This document shows, one piece after another, positions 25,548 to 32,589 of a stretch of 32,589 nt of DNA (its first letter is position 1; every line of letters starts with the position of its first letter). This DNA is from Geobacter sp. (GTDB taxonomy: Bacteria > Desulfobacterota > Desulfuromonadia > Geobacterales > Pseudopelobacteraceae). The position numbers and the translations under genes are program-made. The notes beneath the pieces were generated by a model. It made no database searches, had not been told where the DNA came from, and saw only the letters and a list, made by a program, of their open reading frames with translations. The DNA is taken from the NCBI GenBank assembly GCA_009885845.1, contig VFJW01000091.1, forward strand, positions 1-32,589, given 5' to 3'.

Positions 25548-27026
25548 ATGGTCGTCATGGCTGTTAAAATGAAAAAATATCCGCTCTTCTTTTTGTCAGA
25601 CACAAAGCTGAGCGCTGAAATATCCAGAGCTGTTAAGGCAGGGTCTGTACGAAAAATCGGGCCACGGCTGTATACTTCCAATATGGCGGACGATCAACAT
25701 CAATTGACCAGGCAAAATCTCTGGCAGATTATATCGGTACTTTTTCCCGGTGCATTGGTGAGCAATCGGTCGGCAATTGAAAACAAGATATCCCCGGCAG
25801 GCAAGTTGTACATAACGGCAGAATCCTCGCGAACTGTTCGTTTGCCGGGATTGGAAATTGTGGTGCACAAAGGTAAACCCCCACTTCAGGAATGGGACAG
25901 CCCGATGTTTGATTTTTTTATCTCCTGCCGGGAACGGGCTTATTTAGAGAATCTTTCTCCGACCAAACAAAAGGGGCAGGAATCAAAGAACCTGGACCAG
26001 AGCGATTTGGAAGACCGGCTGATTTTGATCTTTAAAAGCGGAGGAGAGAGCGGGTTTAACAAATTCCGGGACAGGGCTAAGGAAGTCGCCGATATACTTG
26101 GTTTGAATGCCGAACTGAATAAGCTAGATGCTCTTGTCGGAGGGATTCAGGGGACAAGAAAAATTGAGTTGCATTCCCGTTTGTCCAGAGCATATAACAG
26201 CGGCGAAGGGTATGATCCTGAAGCAATAGAACGGTTTGCAAACCTTCGAACGGTATTGGCAGACACATCTTTTTTTGAGAGATTAAGTCCCGTCGAAGAT
26301 AAGCGCCGATTCTATAATGTCGCTTTCTTTGATGCGTACTTTTCCAATTTTATTGAAGGGACAGAATTTGAAGTTTCAGAAGCACAGGAAATAGTCGAGT
26401 CAGGTGTCGTTCCCGTGAACAGGTCTGCGGACGGTCACGATGTCCTGGGCACCTACCGGATCGTTGGGAATATGGCAGAGATGACAACAATTCCTCGTGA
26501 TTATAGCAGTTTTATCGAGATACTTACCCGCAGGCATTCAATCATTATGGAAGGGCGACCAGACAAACAGCAAGGGTGGTTTAAAGAAAAGGCGAATCAA
26601 GCCGGAATGACCAGGTTTGTCGATCCCGGGCTTGTGCGTGGTACGCTCCGGCAGGGTTTTGAATTTTATCGAGGATTAGATCATCCTTTTGCACGGGCGA
26701 TTGCCATGATGTTTCTTGTGGCTGAAGTTCATCCATTTAATGATGGTAACGGGAGAGTTGCCAGAGCGATGATGAATGCAGAGTTGGTAGCGCGAGGAAT
26801 GACCAGAATTATTATCCCTTCGGTTTTTAGGGGAGAATATCTTTCGGGATTGCGGCGGCTCAGTAACGAGGGCGATCCAACAGTATTAATCCGCCAGATG
26901 GAGTTTGCACAGGAGTTTGTCAGCAGGATCAGTTTCGATGACAAGCTTCAAACAATTGCCGAACTGCAGTGGTGTCAAGCGTTCGAAAAGCCCGAGAGCA
27001 ATGTCCGTCTGAGGATGCCGCAGTGA
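25548..27026 (+). CDS. Fic-domain AMPylator-type protein with AbiEi-like N-terminal half
   Basis: A 492-residue protein. The C-terminal half has the Fic motif HPFNDGNGRVAR (H395 to R406), which transfers AMP or another nucleotide moiety to target hydroxyls. An inhibitory-helix motif S-x3-E-G (S266, E270, G271, in FSNFIEG) precedes it, marking an autoinhibited Fic with the inhibitor N-terminal to the Fic core. The N-terminal 130 residues (SDTKLSAEISRAVKAGSVRK, then IGPRLYTSN and FPGALVSNRSAIEN) resemble the winged-helix AbiEi antitoxin/transcription-factor domain; this assignment is by eye. Starts at 25548, 25557 and 25569 are in frame; 25548 has GGAAAC upstream. No separate toxin or antitoxin gene is adjacent. 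A stress, toxin-antitoxin or phage-defence role is possible. Confidence 0.85.
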   Translation: MVVMAVKMKKYPLFFLSDTKLSAEISRAVKAGSVRKIGPRLYTSNMADDQHQLTRQNLWQIISVLFPGALVSNRSAIENKISPAGKLYITAESSRTVRLPGLEIVVHKGKPPLQEWDSPMFDFFISCRERAYLENLSPTKQKGQESKNLDQSDLEDRLILIFKSGGESGFNKFRDRAKEVADILGLNAELNKLDALVGGIQGTRKIELHSRLSRAYNSGEGYDPEAIERFANLRTVLADTSFFERLSPVEDKRRFYNVAFFDAYFSNFIEGTEFEVSEAQEIVESGVVPVNRSADGHDVLGTYRIVGNMAEMTTIPRDYSSFIEILTRRHSIIMEGRPDKQQGWFKEKANQAGMTRFVDPGLVRGTLRQGFEFYRGLDHPFARAIAMMFLVAEVHPFNDGNGRVARAMMNAELVARGMTRIIIPSVFRGEYLSGLRRLSNEGDPTVLIRQMEFAQEFVSRISFDDKLQTIAELQWCQAFEKPESNVRLRMPQ

Positions 27027-27071
27027 TTGAGCGGCGTGACGGATTTACCGCGGACTTCCCCTCAGTCTGAC

Positions 27072-27099
27072 TTGAAAAAATTGATGCGTACGATTATTA
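27072..27099 (+). promoter_or_regulatory. weak promoter candidate for the FG-GAP-like gene
   Basis: TTGAAA at 27072-27077, 16 bases, then TTATTA at 27094-27099, about 30 bases before the ATG at 27132. Only moderately similar to consensus. Confidence 0.3.
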
Positions 27100-27131
27100 C
27101 TGACTGACAAATCAACAAAAATGGAGACAAC

Positions 27132-28559
27132 ATGAAATCCTGCGTTATCCCGGCACTTCTTTTGTTCATTACTATTACGGCACAGAGCGCCTGGAGCGCT
27201 CCTGTGGCAACGTATGTCGCCGGGTTCAGTGTGAGCGGGTCAGAAAACCCGGAAGCAATGAAAACAACCATTCAGACCCTGCTGCTGACACGATTGGCCG
27301 GCGAAAAGATCACAACGCAGGCGAAGAGTGAAGGGGCCGAGATCAAGGTAACCGGCAGTTATCTGCTCAGCGGTAATGTCTTCAGTCTGGATGCGGTTGC
27401 CGTTAACAACGCCGGAACCGTACTCACCCGGGCGTTTACCCAGGGGAAGAATCCGGACGAGTTTATTCCGGCTCTCGGCACTCTGGCTAAAGCACTCTCT
27501 GATGGTATTGAAAAAGGAATTGCTGCGGTAGTCCCGCAAACTCCGGTTCTGCCAGCTAATATAATCAAAGCGGCTCGCACAGCCCCAGTTACAGAATTGG
27601 CAATACATAAACTGGCCGGTACATTGAGCGGATTAGCGGTCGGGCGTACGTTTCCGGGCGGTGAACGTGAACTGTTCATCGTAGGAAATCAGACCTTGCG
27701 CTATTATCTTCAAGGTTCAGAATTGAAGCTGCTGGCGAATATCCCCTATAAGGTGTTTGAAAAGGTTATTGCGGTTGATACCGCCGATCTTGACAACAAC
27801 GGTATTCCAGAAGTTTACGTTACAGTCATGAATGGCGATGCGCTGGTGTCACAGGTCTGGACGGTGGAAGGCGCCTCATTAAAACAGATTGCCGGGTCGC
27901 TGCCGTATTTTTTCAGAGCCGTTACGAGCGGTGGCGGAGCCAAAAAACTGTATGCCCAGCAGATATCGCATCGGGAGGATTTCTTTGGAGATGTTTCAGA
28001 AGTGATCAAAACAGGTGAGGGCTATCAGTTAGGTCACCCGATAAAGCTGCCTAAAGAGGGATATCTTTATAATTTTAACCTCATCCGGGGATTCAAGGGA
28101 GAAGCCAACACGATAATTATTGACAGGAATCGATATTTGAAGGTGTTTACCCCGTCAGGCGAAGAAATCGGGAAAAGCAGTGAGGAATACAGCGGCAGCG
28201 AGACTCACTTCAGGCGTTCGGATCTTGACAGTATGCGCCGCGGCGAAAGTGGTTTCCGTAATGTGTATCTGGACCAGCGCATAATTGTAAAAGCAAACGG
28301 AGAGTTGCTTGTGCCGAAGAATTCCGGCTCATGGTATGCGCTCAGCAAACATAAATATGCCAATAACAGCCTGTTCTGCTTTGCCTGGGACGGGGCCAGT
28401 CTGGAAGAAAAATGGCATACGAGTCAGATTGGTTTTTACCTTGCTGATTTTGCCTATGATGAGGGGAGTCGCACGTTGATATCGTTGGAAGTTGTTGCCA
28501 GAGAAGAGGGCATTTTTGATAAAGGTGAGAGCAGGCTTGTTATCAGGACACTGGAATAG
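27132..28559 (+). CDS. secreted FG-GAP/VCBS-like protein, unknown function
   Basis: A 475-residue exported protein with a signal peptide (KSCVIPALLLFITITAQSAWS, cleaved near WSA in overlapping view). Residues about 24-140 resemble periplasmic domains that build multi-copy alpha/beta units (VATYVAGFSVSGSENPEAMK, a KVTGSYLLSGN strand and a long amphipathic helix ending GIEKGI). From about 160 onward a beta-propeller-like part begins, with a calcium-type loop DTADLDNNGIPEVY near 215-228 as in FG-GAP/VCBS repeats. Similar proteins occur in Geobacter and relatives without a known role. ATG 27132 follows GGAGACAAC. A terminator follows 70 bp after the stop. Confidence 0.65.
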   Translation: MKSCVIPALLLFITITAQSAWSAPVATYVAGFSVSGSENPEAMKTTIQTLLLTRLAGEKITTQAKSEGAEIKVTGSYLLSGNVFSLDAVAVNNAGTVLTRAFTQGKNPDEFIPALGTLAKALSDGIEKGIAAVVPQTPVLPANIIKAARTAPVTELAIHKLAGTLSGLAVGRTFPGGERELFIVGNQTLRYYLQGSELKLLANIPYKVFEKVIAVDTADLDNNGIPEVYVTVMNGDALVSQVWTVEGASLKQIAGSLPYFFRAVTSGGGAKKLYAQQISHREDFFGDVSEVIKTGEGYQLGHPIKLPKEGYLYNFNLIRGFKGEANTIIIDRNRYLKVFTPSGEEIGKSSEEYSGSETHFRRSDLDSMRRGESGFRNVYLDQRIIVKANGELLVPKNSGSWYALSKHKYANNSLFCFAWDGASLEEKWHTSQIGFYLADFAYDEGSRTLISLEVVAREEGIFDKGESRLVIRTLE

Positions 28560-28628
28560 TTGCGACAAAGGACGTTTGTAATCCTTCGATAGTACGGAAT
28601 AAATTTCACATTATTTCTGAATTTACAA

Positions 28629-28654
28629 GGCGGGAGTAATCCCGTCTTTTTTTT
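28629..28654 (+). terminator. Rho-independent terminator after the FG-GAP-like gene
   Basis: GCGGGA-GTAA-TCCCGTC stem followed by an uninterrupted run of eight to nine T. It ends the FG-GAP-like transcript and precedes a new promoter at 28665. Confidence 0.88.
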
Positions 28655-28664
28655 GGTCTTTCCT

Positions 28665-28693
28665 TTGACGATTGCAAAGAGCTGTGCTACATT
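28665..28693 (+). promoter_or_regulatory. sigma-70-like promoter for the coiled-coil/parA/parB unit
   Basis: TTGACG at 28665-28670, a 17-base spacer and TACATT at 28688-28693, about 27 bases before the first ATG of the unit. It directly follows a terminator, so it probably marks the start of a transcript. Confidence 0.55.
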
Positions 28694-28720
28694 CTCGCCA
28701 GGCAAGATCGGGAGGCATTC

Positions 28721-29020
28721 ATGCAAAAAGATCATCTTGAAATACTGCTTGAATCAATTGACAGCAAATTTCAGATAACTCTGGAAGCGTTTCAGACTCT
28801 TAATCAAAAGATCGATACTAAGGTTGATGAACTGCGGGTTGAACTGAAGCAGGATATTGCCGTAGTTGACAGCAAGGTTATGGGTCTGAGCAAAAGACTT
28901 GATGCAGTTGAAGAGCGCCTTTCCAGTGAAATTGCGGAGGTACGCAATGATTTGGCAGCCCACCGGAACAACACCGAAATGCACCACACGCAACCGAAAC
29001 GCCCACTGAAAAGAGCATAA
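28721..29020 (+). CDS. small coiled-coil protein, unknown function
   Basis: A 99-residue protein with a continuous predicted coiled coil from about residue 5 to 80 (heptad-like LEILLESIDSKFQITLEAF, LNQKIDTKVDELRVELKQ, DSKVMGLSKRLDAVEERL) and a basic, proline-containing tail (KRPLKRA). No membrane segment or signal. It has a GGGAGG ribosome-binding site, lies five bases before the parA start and shares its promoter, so a role tied to chromosome segregation or a nearby structural function is possible; nothing in the sequence proves it. I do not recognise a named family. Confidence 0.75.
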   Translation: MQKDHLEILLESIDSKFQITLEAFQTLNQKIDTKVDELRVELKQDIAVVDSKVMGLSKRLDAVEERLSSEIAEVRNDLAAHRNNTEMHHTQPKRPLKRA

Positions 29021-29025
29021 TTCCC

Positions 29026-29802
29026 TTGAATCCACAAACTAAAATAATCTGTATCGCCAATCAGAAGGGGGGGGTCGGCAAAACGACCACCGCTGTTAAT
29101 CTTGCTGCCTCTCTGGCGGCGACGGAGCGCCCGACCTTGCTGGTCGATATCGATCCGCAGGGGAATGCAACCAGTGGAACCGGCATTGACAAGTCAAGCC
29201 TGAGTCATACCGTCTACGATATTCTGATTAATGAGGCAGACCCCCGGGGAGTAATCATAGACACCGGTCAGCCGTTTCTGCATATTCTGCCAGCAAATTC
29301 TGACCTTACCGGGGCTGATCTGGAACTGGCAACTACCCCCTGCCGGGAACAGAAGCTCAAGTATGCGTTGGCATCCCTGTCAAATCAGTACCGTTATATC
29401 ATTATTGATTGCCCGCCCTCGCTCAACCTGCTGACCATCAATGCCATGACGGCAGCTGATTCGGTACTGATTCCACTCCAATGCGAATACTATGCGATGG
29501 AAGGGCTTTCACAAATTCTGCAGACAATCGGCCTGATTCAGAAAAATCTGAATCCGCTTTTGATGATAGAAGGAATAGTGCTGACCATGTTTGACGCGCG
29601 TGGTAATCTGGGTAAAGAGGTGGCATCAGAAGTACGCAGCCATTTCCCCGGACAGGTCTTCGAGACGGTCATCCCCCGCAACGTACGTCTGGCGGAAGCG
29701 CCAAGCCACGGCAAACCGGTCATCTATTATGATATCACATCGCGCGGCGCCGTCAGTTATCTTCAACTGGCACGCGAGATCATCCAGAGGGAGAAAGAAT
29801 AA
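29026..29802 (+). CDS. parA: chromosome-partitioning ATPase ParA (Soj)
   Basis: A 258-residue ParA/Soj ATPase of the short chromosomal type without an N-terminal helix-turn-helix. The deviant Walker A motif is NQKGGVGKTTTAVNLA (signature K14, catalytic K19). Walker A' LLVDIDPQGNAT and Walker B YIIIDCPPSLNLLTINAM follow. It drives movement of ParB-parS complexes on the nucleoid. The start is TTG 29026; no ATG precedes the first beta strand and no strong Shine-Dalgarno is visible, so translation may be coupled to the coiled-coil gene ending five bases upstream. It overlaps parB by one base (TAATG). Confidence 0.96.
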   Translation: MNPQTKIICIANQKGGVGKTTTAVNLAASLAATERPTLLVDIDPQGNATSGTGIDKSSLSHTVYDILINEADPRGVIIDTGQPFLHILPANSDLTGADLELATTPCREQKLKYALASLSNQYRYIIIDCPPSLNLLTINAMTAADSVLIPLQCEYYAMEGLSQILQTIGLIQKNLNPLLMIEGIVLTMFDARGNLGKEVASEVRSHFPGQVFETVIPRNVRLAEAPSHGKPVIYYDITSRGAVSYLQLAREIIQREKE

Positions 29803-30656
29803 TGGCTAGAATAGGCGGCCTCGGTAAAGGGATGGCTGCGCTGATGCAGATAACTGAAACTGCCGATGAATCAAAAAACTACTTTGTCTGCCCGGTTGAA
29901 AAAATCCGACCTAATCGTAACCAGCCGCGCAAACATTTTGCGCCGGATAAACTGGAGGAACTGGCAGCTTCAATTCGCGAAAAAGGAATTATACAGCCGC
30001 TTGTTGTCACCAGAAAAGGCGACCACTACGAAATTATTGCCGGAGAACGTCGCTGGCGGGCTGCCCAGAAGGCCGGTCTGCACGAGATTCCGGTCGTTAT
30101 CCGTGAGGCGACACCGGATGCGGTCATGGAGCTTGCCCTGATCGAGAATATCCAGCGGCAGGATCTGAACGCGATTGAAGAGGCGATGGCCTATCGCTCA
30201 CTTGTTGAACATTTTAGCATCTCACAGGAAGATGTGGCCCGCAGGGTCGGCAAGAACCGCACAACGGTTACCAATGCTCTGCGTCTGCTCAAACTGCCGG
30301 AAGAGATACAGCGTGATATCGTAGAAGAGCGACTCAGTATGGGACATGCACGGGCATTATTATCGCTTGAAAGCGGCGAACTGATCGAAAAAGCGCGTCA
30401 CGAGATACTGCATCGTCAGTTAAGCGTCCGGGCTACAGAAGATCTTGTGCGCAGATTGAAGGCGAATCCCCACCCGGTTCCGGCCAAACGCATGCAGCAG
30501 CCGGACCTGCTTATGTCATCGCTGGAAGAGCAGCTTCAGAAGCGCTTCCAGTCTCGCGTAGCGATCCGTAAAGTAGGTGCCAAAGGTGGCCGGTTGGAAA
30601 TCCATTTCAGCAATTCGGACGAATTGACGCGGATCATTGACCTGCTGGATATTTAA
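29802..30656 (+). CDS. parB: chromosome-partitioning protein ParB (Spo0J)
   Basis: A 284-residue ParB that binds parS and spreads as a CTP-dependent clamp. The N-terminal peptide GGLGKGMAAL is the ParA-stimulating tail. PNRNQPRKHF and the GERRWRAAQKAG box form the CTP-binding ParB/Sulfiredoxin-like domain, followed by MELALIENIQRQDLNAIEEA, the helix-turn-helix SQEDVARRVGKNRTTVTNAL and a C-terminal dimerisation part ending IIDLLDI. All motifs are intact. Coupled to parA by overlapping stop/start. No copy of the usual parS palindrome (TGTTTCACGTGAAACA type) was seen in this window. Confidence 0.97.
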   Translation: MARIGGLGKGMAALMQITETADESKNYFVCPVEKIRPNRNQPRKHFAPDKLEELAASIREKGIIQPLVVTRKGDHYEIIAGERRWRAAQKAGLHEIPVVIREATPDAVMELALIENIQRQDLNAIEEAMAYRSLVEHFSISQEDVARRVGKNRTTVTNALRLLKLPEEIQRDIVEERLSMGHARALLSLESGELIEKARHEILHRQLSVRATEDLVRRLKANPHPVPAKRMQQPDLLMSSLEEQLQKRFQSRVAIRKVGAKGGRLEIHFSNSDELTRIIDLLDI

Positions 30657-30671
30657 AAACAGAAAAAATAT

Positions 30672-30784
30672 CACCACGGAGGCACTGAGGAAACCAAAAG
30701 CAAAAAACTTTCTGGTTAACCCCAATTAGATTCAGCTTGTGGCCTTGATTTTTCCATGCCTCCGTGCCTCCGTGCCTCCGTGGT
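30672..30784. repeat. intergenic inverted-arm element, CACGGAGG unit type (parB-atpF' gap)
   Basis: The left arm at 30672-30695 (CACCACGGAGGCACTGAGGA then AACC) has about two units. The right arm at 30749-30784 has four (GCCTCCGT steps ending CCGTGGTA). The interior of about 53 bp is shorter but keeps a GGTTAACCCCAATTAGATT stretch that may correspond to the conserved middle of the elements at 9768 and 23181. It starts 15 bp after the parB stop. Confidence 0.8.
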
Positions 30785-30845
30785 AAATTGAATTTTGTTT
30801 AGTTTGGTTTTTTGGAAATAAATATGCCACATCATTTCAATTCCC

Positions 30846-30873
30846 TTGACATCAGATCAAAAACAATGATATT
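30846..30873 (+). promoter_or_regulatory. sigma-70-like promoter for the atp cluster
   Basis: TTGACA at 30846-30851 with GATATT (30868-30873, 16-base spacer) as the probable -10, about 70 bases before the atpF' start. It lies just downstream of the repeat element and is the best candidate for ATP synthase expression. Confidence 0.5.
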
Positions 30874-30940
30874 TAGCCTCTGTTTTGCACCCGTTTCCGG
30901 GATACAGTATACAACTCAGCATACCTGCAAGGGGTAGGTC

Positions 30941-31366
30941 GTGATTGAATTAAATTTGTCGTTCGTAATCCAGCTGATCAATTTCGGCATCCTCGTTCTT
31001 GTTCTCAACGTGTTCCTGTACAAACCGATCCGCAAGGTTCTGGCCGACCGTCGTCAGGTGATCGATTCCGCCAACGAGAAGACTGTTTCGGTTGATGCGG
31101 AAGTTGCTGACAAGATGGCCCAGTACGAAACACGTCTGCATGCAGCCAAGGCAGAGGCCGGCGCCCGTCGTGCTGAAACGCTGAAACTTGCTCAGATTGA
31201 AGAGACTGTTGTGCTTGAGAAAGCCCGTAAGCAGGCTTCAGAGTCACTGGCTTCGATCCGGGTAAGGGTTGCCAAAGAAGCTGGCGAAGCGCGCGAGTTG
31301 CTGAAAAAGCAGGCCGAGGTTCTGTCCGGTGATATCTGCGAGAAAATCCTCGGGAGGAGCCTGTAG
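30941..31366 (+). CDS. atpF': ATP synthase F0 subunit b'
   Basis: A 141-residue b-type stator subunit. One membrane helix near the N-terminus (FVIQLINFGILVLVLNVFLY, residues about 6-25) is followed by KPIRKVLADRR and a long charged coiled coil to the C-terminus. The presence of a second, different b gene directly after it identifies this as the b' of organisms with a b/b' heterodimer. Start GTG 30941 with AAGGGGTAGG upstream. Genes for subunits a and c are not upstream, where the repeat element and parB lie, so they must be encoded elsewhere, as is known in Geobacter relatives. Confidence 0.93.
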   Translation: MIELNLSFVIQLINFGILVLVLNVFLYKPIRKVLADRRQVIDSANEKTVSVDAEVADKMAQYETRLHAAKAEAGARRAETLKLAQIEETVVLEKARKQASESLASIRVRVAKEAGEARELLKKQAEVLSGDICEKILGRSL

Positions 31367-31368
31367 TT

Positions 31369-31980
31369 ATGAATAAGGTAACCGATCGCTCCAAAAAAAT
31401 AATTATCACTCTGACGTATATCACTGCCATCGTGTTACTCGCTTCTGCGGGTTTTGCTTCTGAAGGCGGTGGTGGTGCACACCACCCGGACAGCGGCGCT
31501 CAGATGAAGGATTTTTACTGGCGGGTTTTTGACTTTGCCGCGCTCGTTGGGATAATGGTATGGGCGCTCAAAAAAGCTGACGTAAAGGGTTCGCTGGTTG
31601 CCCGTCAGGCTGAAATCGAGAAAAGTCTGAAGGATGCCGAAACAGCGCGTGATACCGCAGAAGCGAAGCTGCGAGAGTATAGTGGCAAACTGGACCAGGC
31701 ATCAAAAGAAATTGACGAGCTTCATGCTGCCATTATTCGTGAAGGCGAGCAGGAAAAGGGCCGCATTATTGCCGAGGCTAACATCGCTGCAGAAAAAATA
31801 GTTGCCCAGGCCGCTTTATCCGCCGAGCAGGAAACGGTAAAAGCACGCAACGAGCTTCGTGTCGAAGCTGCCCGGCTGGCAGTGGAAATTGCCACTGGCA
31901 AGCTGACCGGCGCAATTCAGAAAAACGACCACGACAGATTTGTCGGCGAATATCTTGACAAGGTGGTACAGATCCAGTGA
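31369..31980 (+). CDS. atpF: ATP synthase F0 subunit b
   Basis: A 203-residue b subunit. Unlike the usual b (about 156 residues), it begins with an extra hydrophobic segment (residues about 10-30, IIITLTYITAIVLLASAGFA) that looks like a cleavable signal peptide, followed by EGGGGAHHPDSG and then the membrane anchor near FYWRVFDFAALVGIMVWAL. A long helical, Lys/Glu/Ala-rich stalk forms the rest. It starts two bases after the b' stop and overlaps atpH by four bases (GTGA), so these genes are translationally coupled. Confidence 0.95.
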   Translation: MNKVTDRSKKIIITLTYITAIVLLASAGFASEGGGGAHHPDSGAQMKDFYWRVFDFAALVGIMVWALKKADVKGSLVARQAEIEKSLKDAETARDTAEAKLREYSGKLDQASKEIDELHAAIIREGEQEKGRIIAEANIAAEKIVAQAALSAEQETVKARNELRVEAARLAVEIATGKLTGAIQKNDHDRFVGEYLDKVVQIQ

Positions 31981-32519
31981 TCAATAACGCGCTTGCAAAA
32001 CGATACGCCAAAGCACTGGTACAGCTTGGTTCGGAGGGTGGTCTGCTGGACCGCTTCCGTGATGAGCTCTCCATAATAGACGGCGTTTTTAACAGTAACA
32101 GTGAGTTGCGCGCCGCATTTGCGGATCCTGCGCTGACTCATGATCAGAAAAAATCCATCATGAAAGAGCTGATTGGGAAAACCTCCTGTTCCGAACTTGT
32201 TGGTAACTTTCTGTTGTTGCTCGTAGACAAAAACCGTGTTGCCTTCCTCGGACAGATAGTTCAAACCTATGAAAAACTGGCTGATGAATTCTCCGGTGTG
32301 ATTCGTCCGGTTATCAAAACCGCTTTTCCGCTGGATAATGGTCAGGTAGTCGCAATTCAGAGTGCTCTGGAAATAAAGACCGGTAAAAAGGTTGTTCCGC
32401 AGTTGGTAGTTGATGCATCTCTGCTGGGTGGTGTAGTAACCCAGATTGGCGATATCGCCTACGATAATAGTGTAAAAACACAGCTTAAACGGATTAAAGA
32501 TATATTACAGAAGGGGTAG
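31977..32519 (+). CDS. atpH: ATP synthase F1 subunit delta
   Basis: A 180-residue delta (OSCP-like) subunit that joins the b/b' stalk to the top of F1. Visible signatures are NALAKRYAKALVQLG at the N-terminus, a six-helix domain to about residue 105, and the C-terminal pattern VVDASLLGGVVTQIGDIAYDNSVKTQL. Start GTG 31977, overlapping the atpF stop in GTGA; the context and alignment with family N-termini support it. Followed eight bases later by atpA. Confidence 0.96.
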   Translation: MINNALAKRYAKALVQLGSEGGLLDRFRDELSIIDGVFNSNSELRAAFADPALTHDQKKSIMKELIGKTSCSELVGNFLLLLVDKNRVAFLGQIVQTYEKLADEFSGVIRPVIKTAFPLDNGQVVAIQSALEIKTGKKVVPQLVVDASLLGGVVTQIGDIAYDNSVKTQLKRIKDILQKG

Positions 32520-32527
32520 GAGCATCC

Positions 32528-32589
32528 ATGGAAATCAGAGCCGAAGAGATCAGCGAGATCATCAAAAAACAGATCAAAGAGTATGGCAA
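32528..32589 (+). CDS. atpA: ATP synthase F1 subunit alpha, N-terminal start only
   Basis: The first 20 codons of a gene that runs off the window end. The peptide begins MEIRAEEISEIIKKQIKEYG, which matches the N-terminus of F1 alpha subunits. GGGGTAGGAG precedes the ATG at a suitable distance. Position directly after atpH fits the b'-b-delta-alpha order. Confidence 0.93.
   Translation, partial: MEIRAEEISEIIKKQIKEYG

Noticed and set aside
29026-30656. parS site close to parA-parB.
   Set aside because: No TGTTTCACGTGAAACA-like palindrome was found on reading the region; it may lie outside the window.
30905-30914. GTATACAA-like sequence before the atp genes as a second binding site of the XRE regulator.
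   Set aside because: It is only half of the 15397 palindrome and the flanking bases do not match; chance is sufficient.

Overview
The window looks like a chromosomal segment of a Geobacter-like member of the Desulfuromonadota (inference). Supporting points are a b'/b/delta/alpha ATP synthase cluster placed just after parA-parB, a dprA-topA-trmFO run, abundant Fe-S and CoA-carboxylase enzymes, and typical Gram-negative envelope genes (CpoB-type lipoprotein, beta-barrel proteins). No rRNA, tRNA, CRISPR array or insertion sequence with a transposase was seen.

Layout. Bases 1-2218 (+): the end of a GntR/FCD regulator, a TSUP permease and a quinone-oxidoreductase-like MDR enzyme. Bases 2290-6620 (-): a probable transcription unit of U32 peptidase, dnaB, a predicted outer-membrane beta-barrel protein and moaC. 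Bases 6778-9744 (+): a CpoB/YbgF-like lipoprotein, a LysM protein, a terminator and dprA. Bases 9957-15127 (+): topA, trmFO and a GlcF-like double-ferredoxin/CCG protein. Bases 15452-23749 (+): a methylmalonyl-CoA module made of an XRE-cupin regulator, a carboxyltransferase, a 959-residue biotin carboxylase/BCCP fusion, the catalytic subunit of a two-part B12 mutase, a GxxExxY protein and methylmalonyl-CoA epimerase. Together these would interconvert propionyl-CoA and succinyl-CoA. Bases 24210-28559 (+): a porin behind a long structured leader, a Fic protein with an AbiEi-like N-terminal half, and a secreted FG-GAP-like protein. Bases 28721-32589 (+): a small coiled-coil protein, parA, parB, atpF', atpF, atpH and the start of atpA.

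The most unusual feature is a family of short intergenic elements, present in at least seven full copies plus one solitary arm. Each full copy has two inverted arms built of tandem 8-bp units (three unit types: RGAGRCAC, AGAGCAAC, ACGCAACG) around an interior of a few tens to about 90 bp. The GxxExxY gene, a predicted PD-(D/E)XK-fold protein, sits directly between two same-orientation arms of this family, and its reading frame and ribosome-binding site run out of one arm. Two elements also carry the same 16-bp word inside their left arm. These observations suggest a nuclease-linked, non-transposase repeat system. A second, unrelated three-hairpin repeat lies before the mutase gene.
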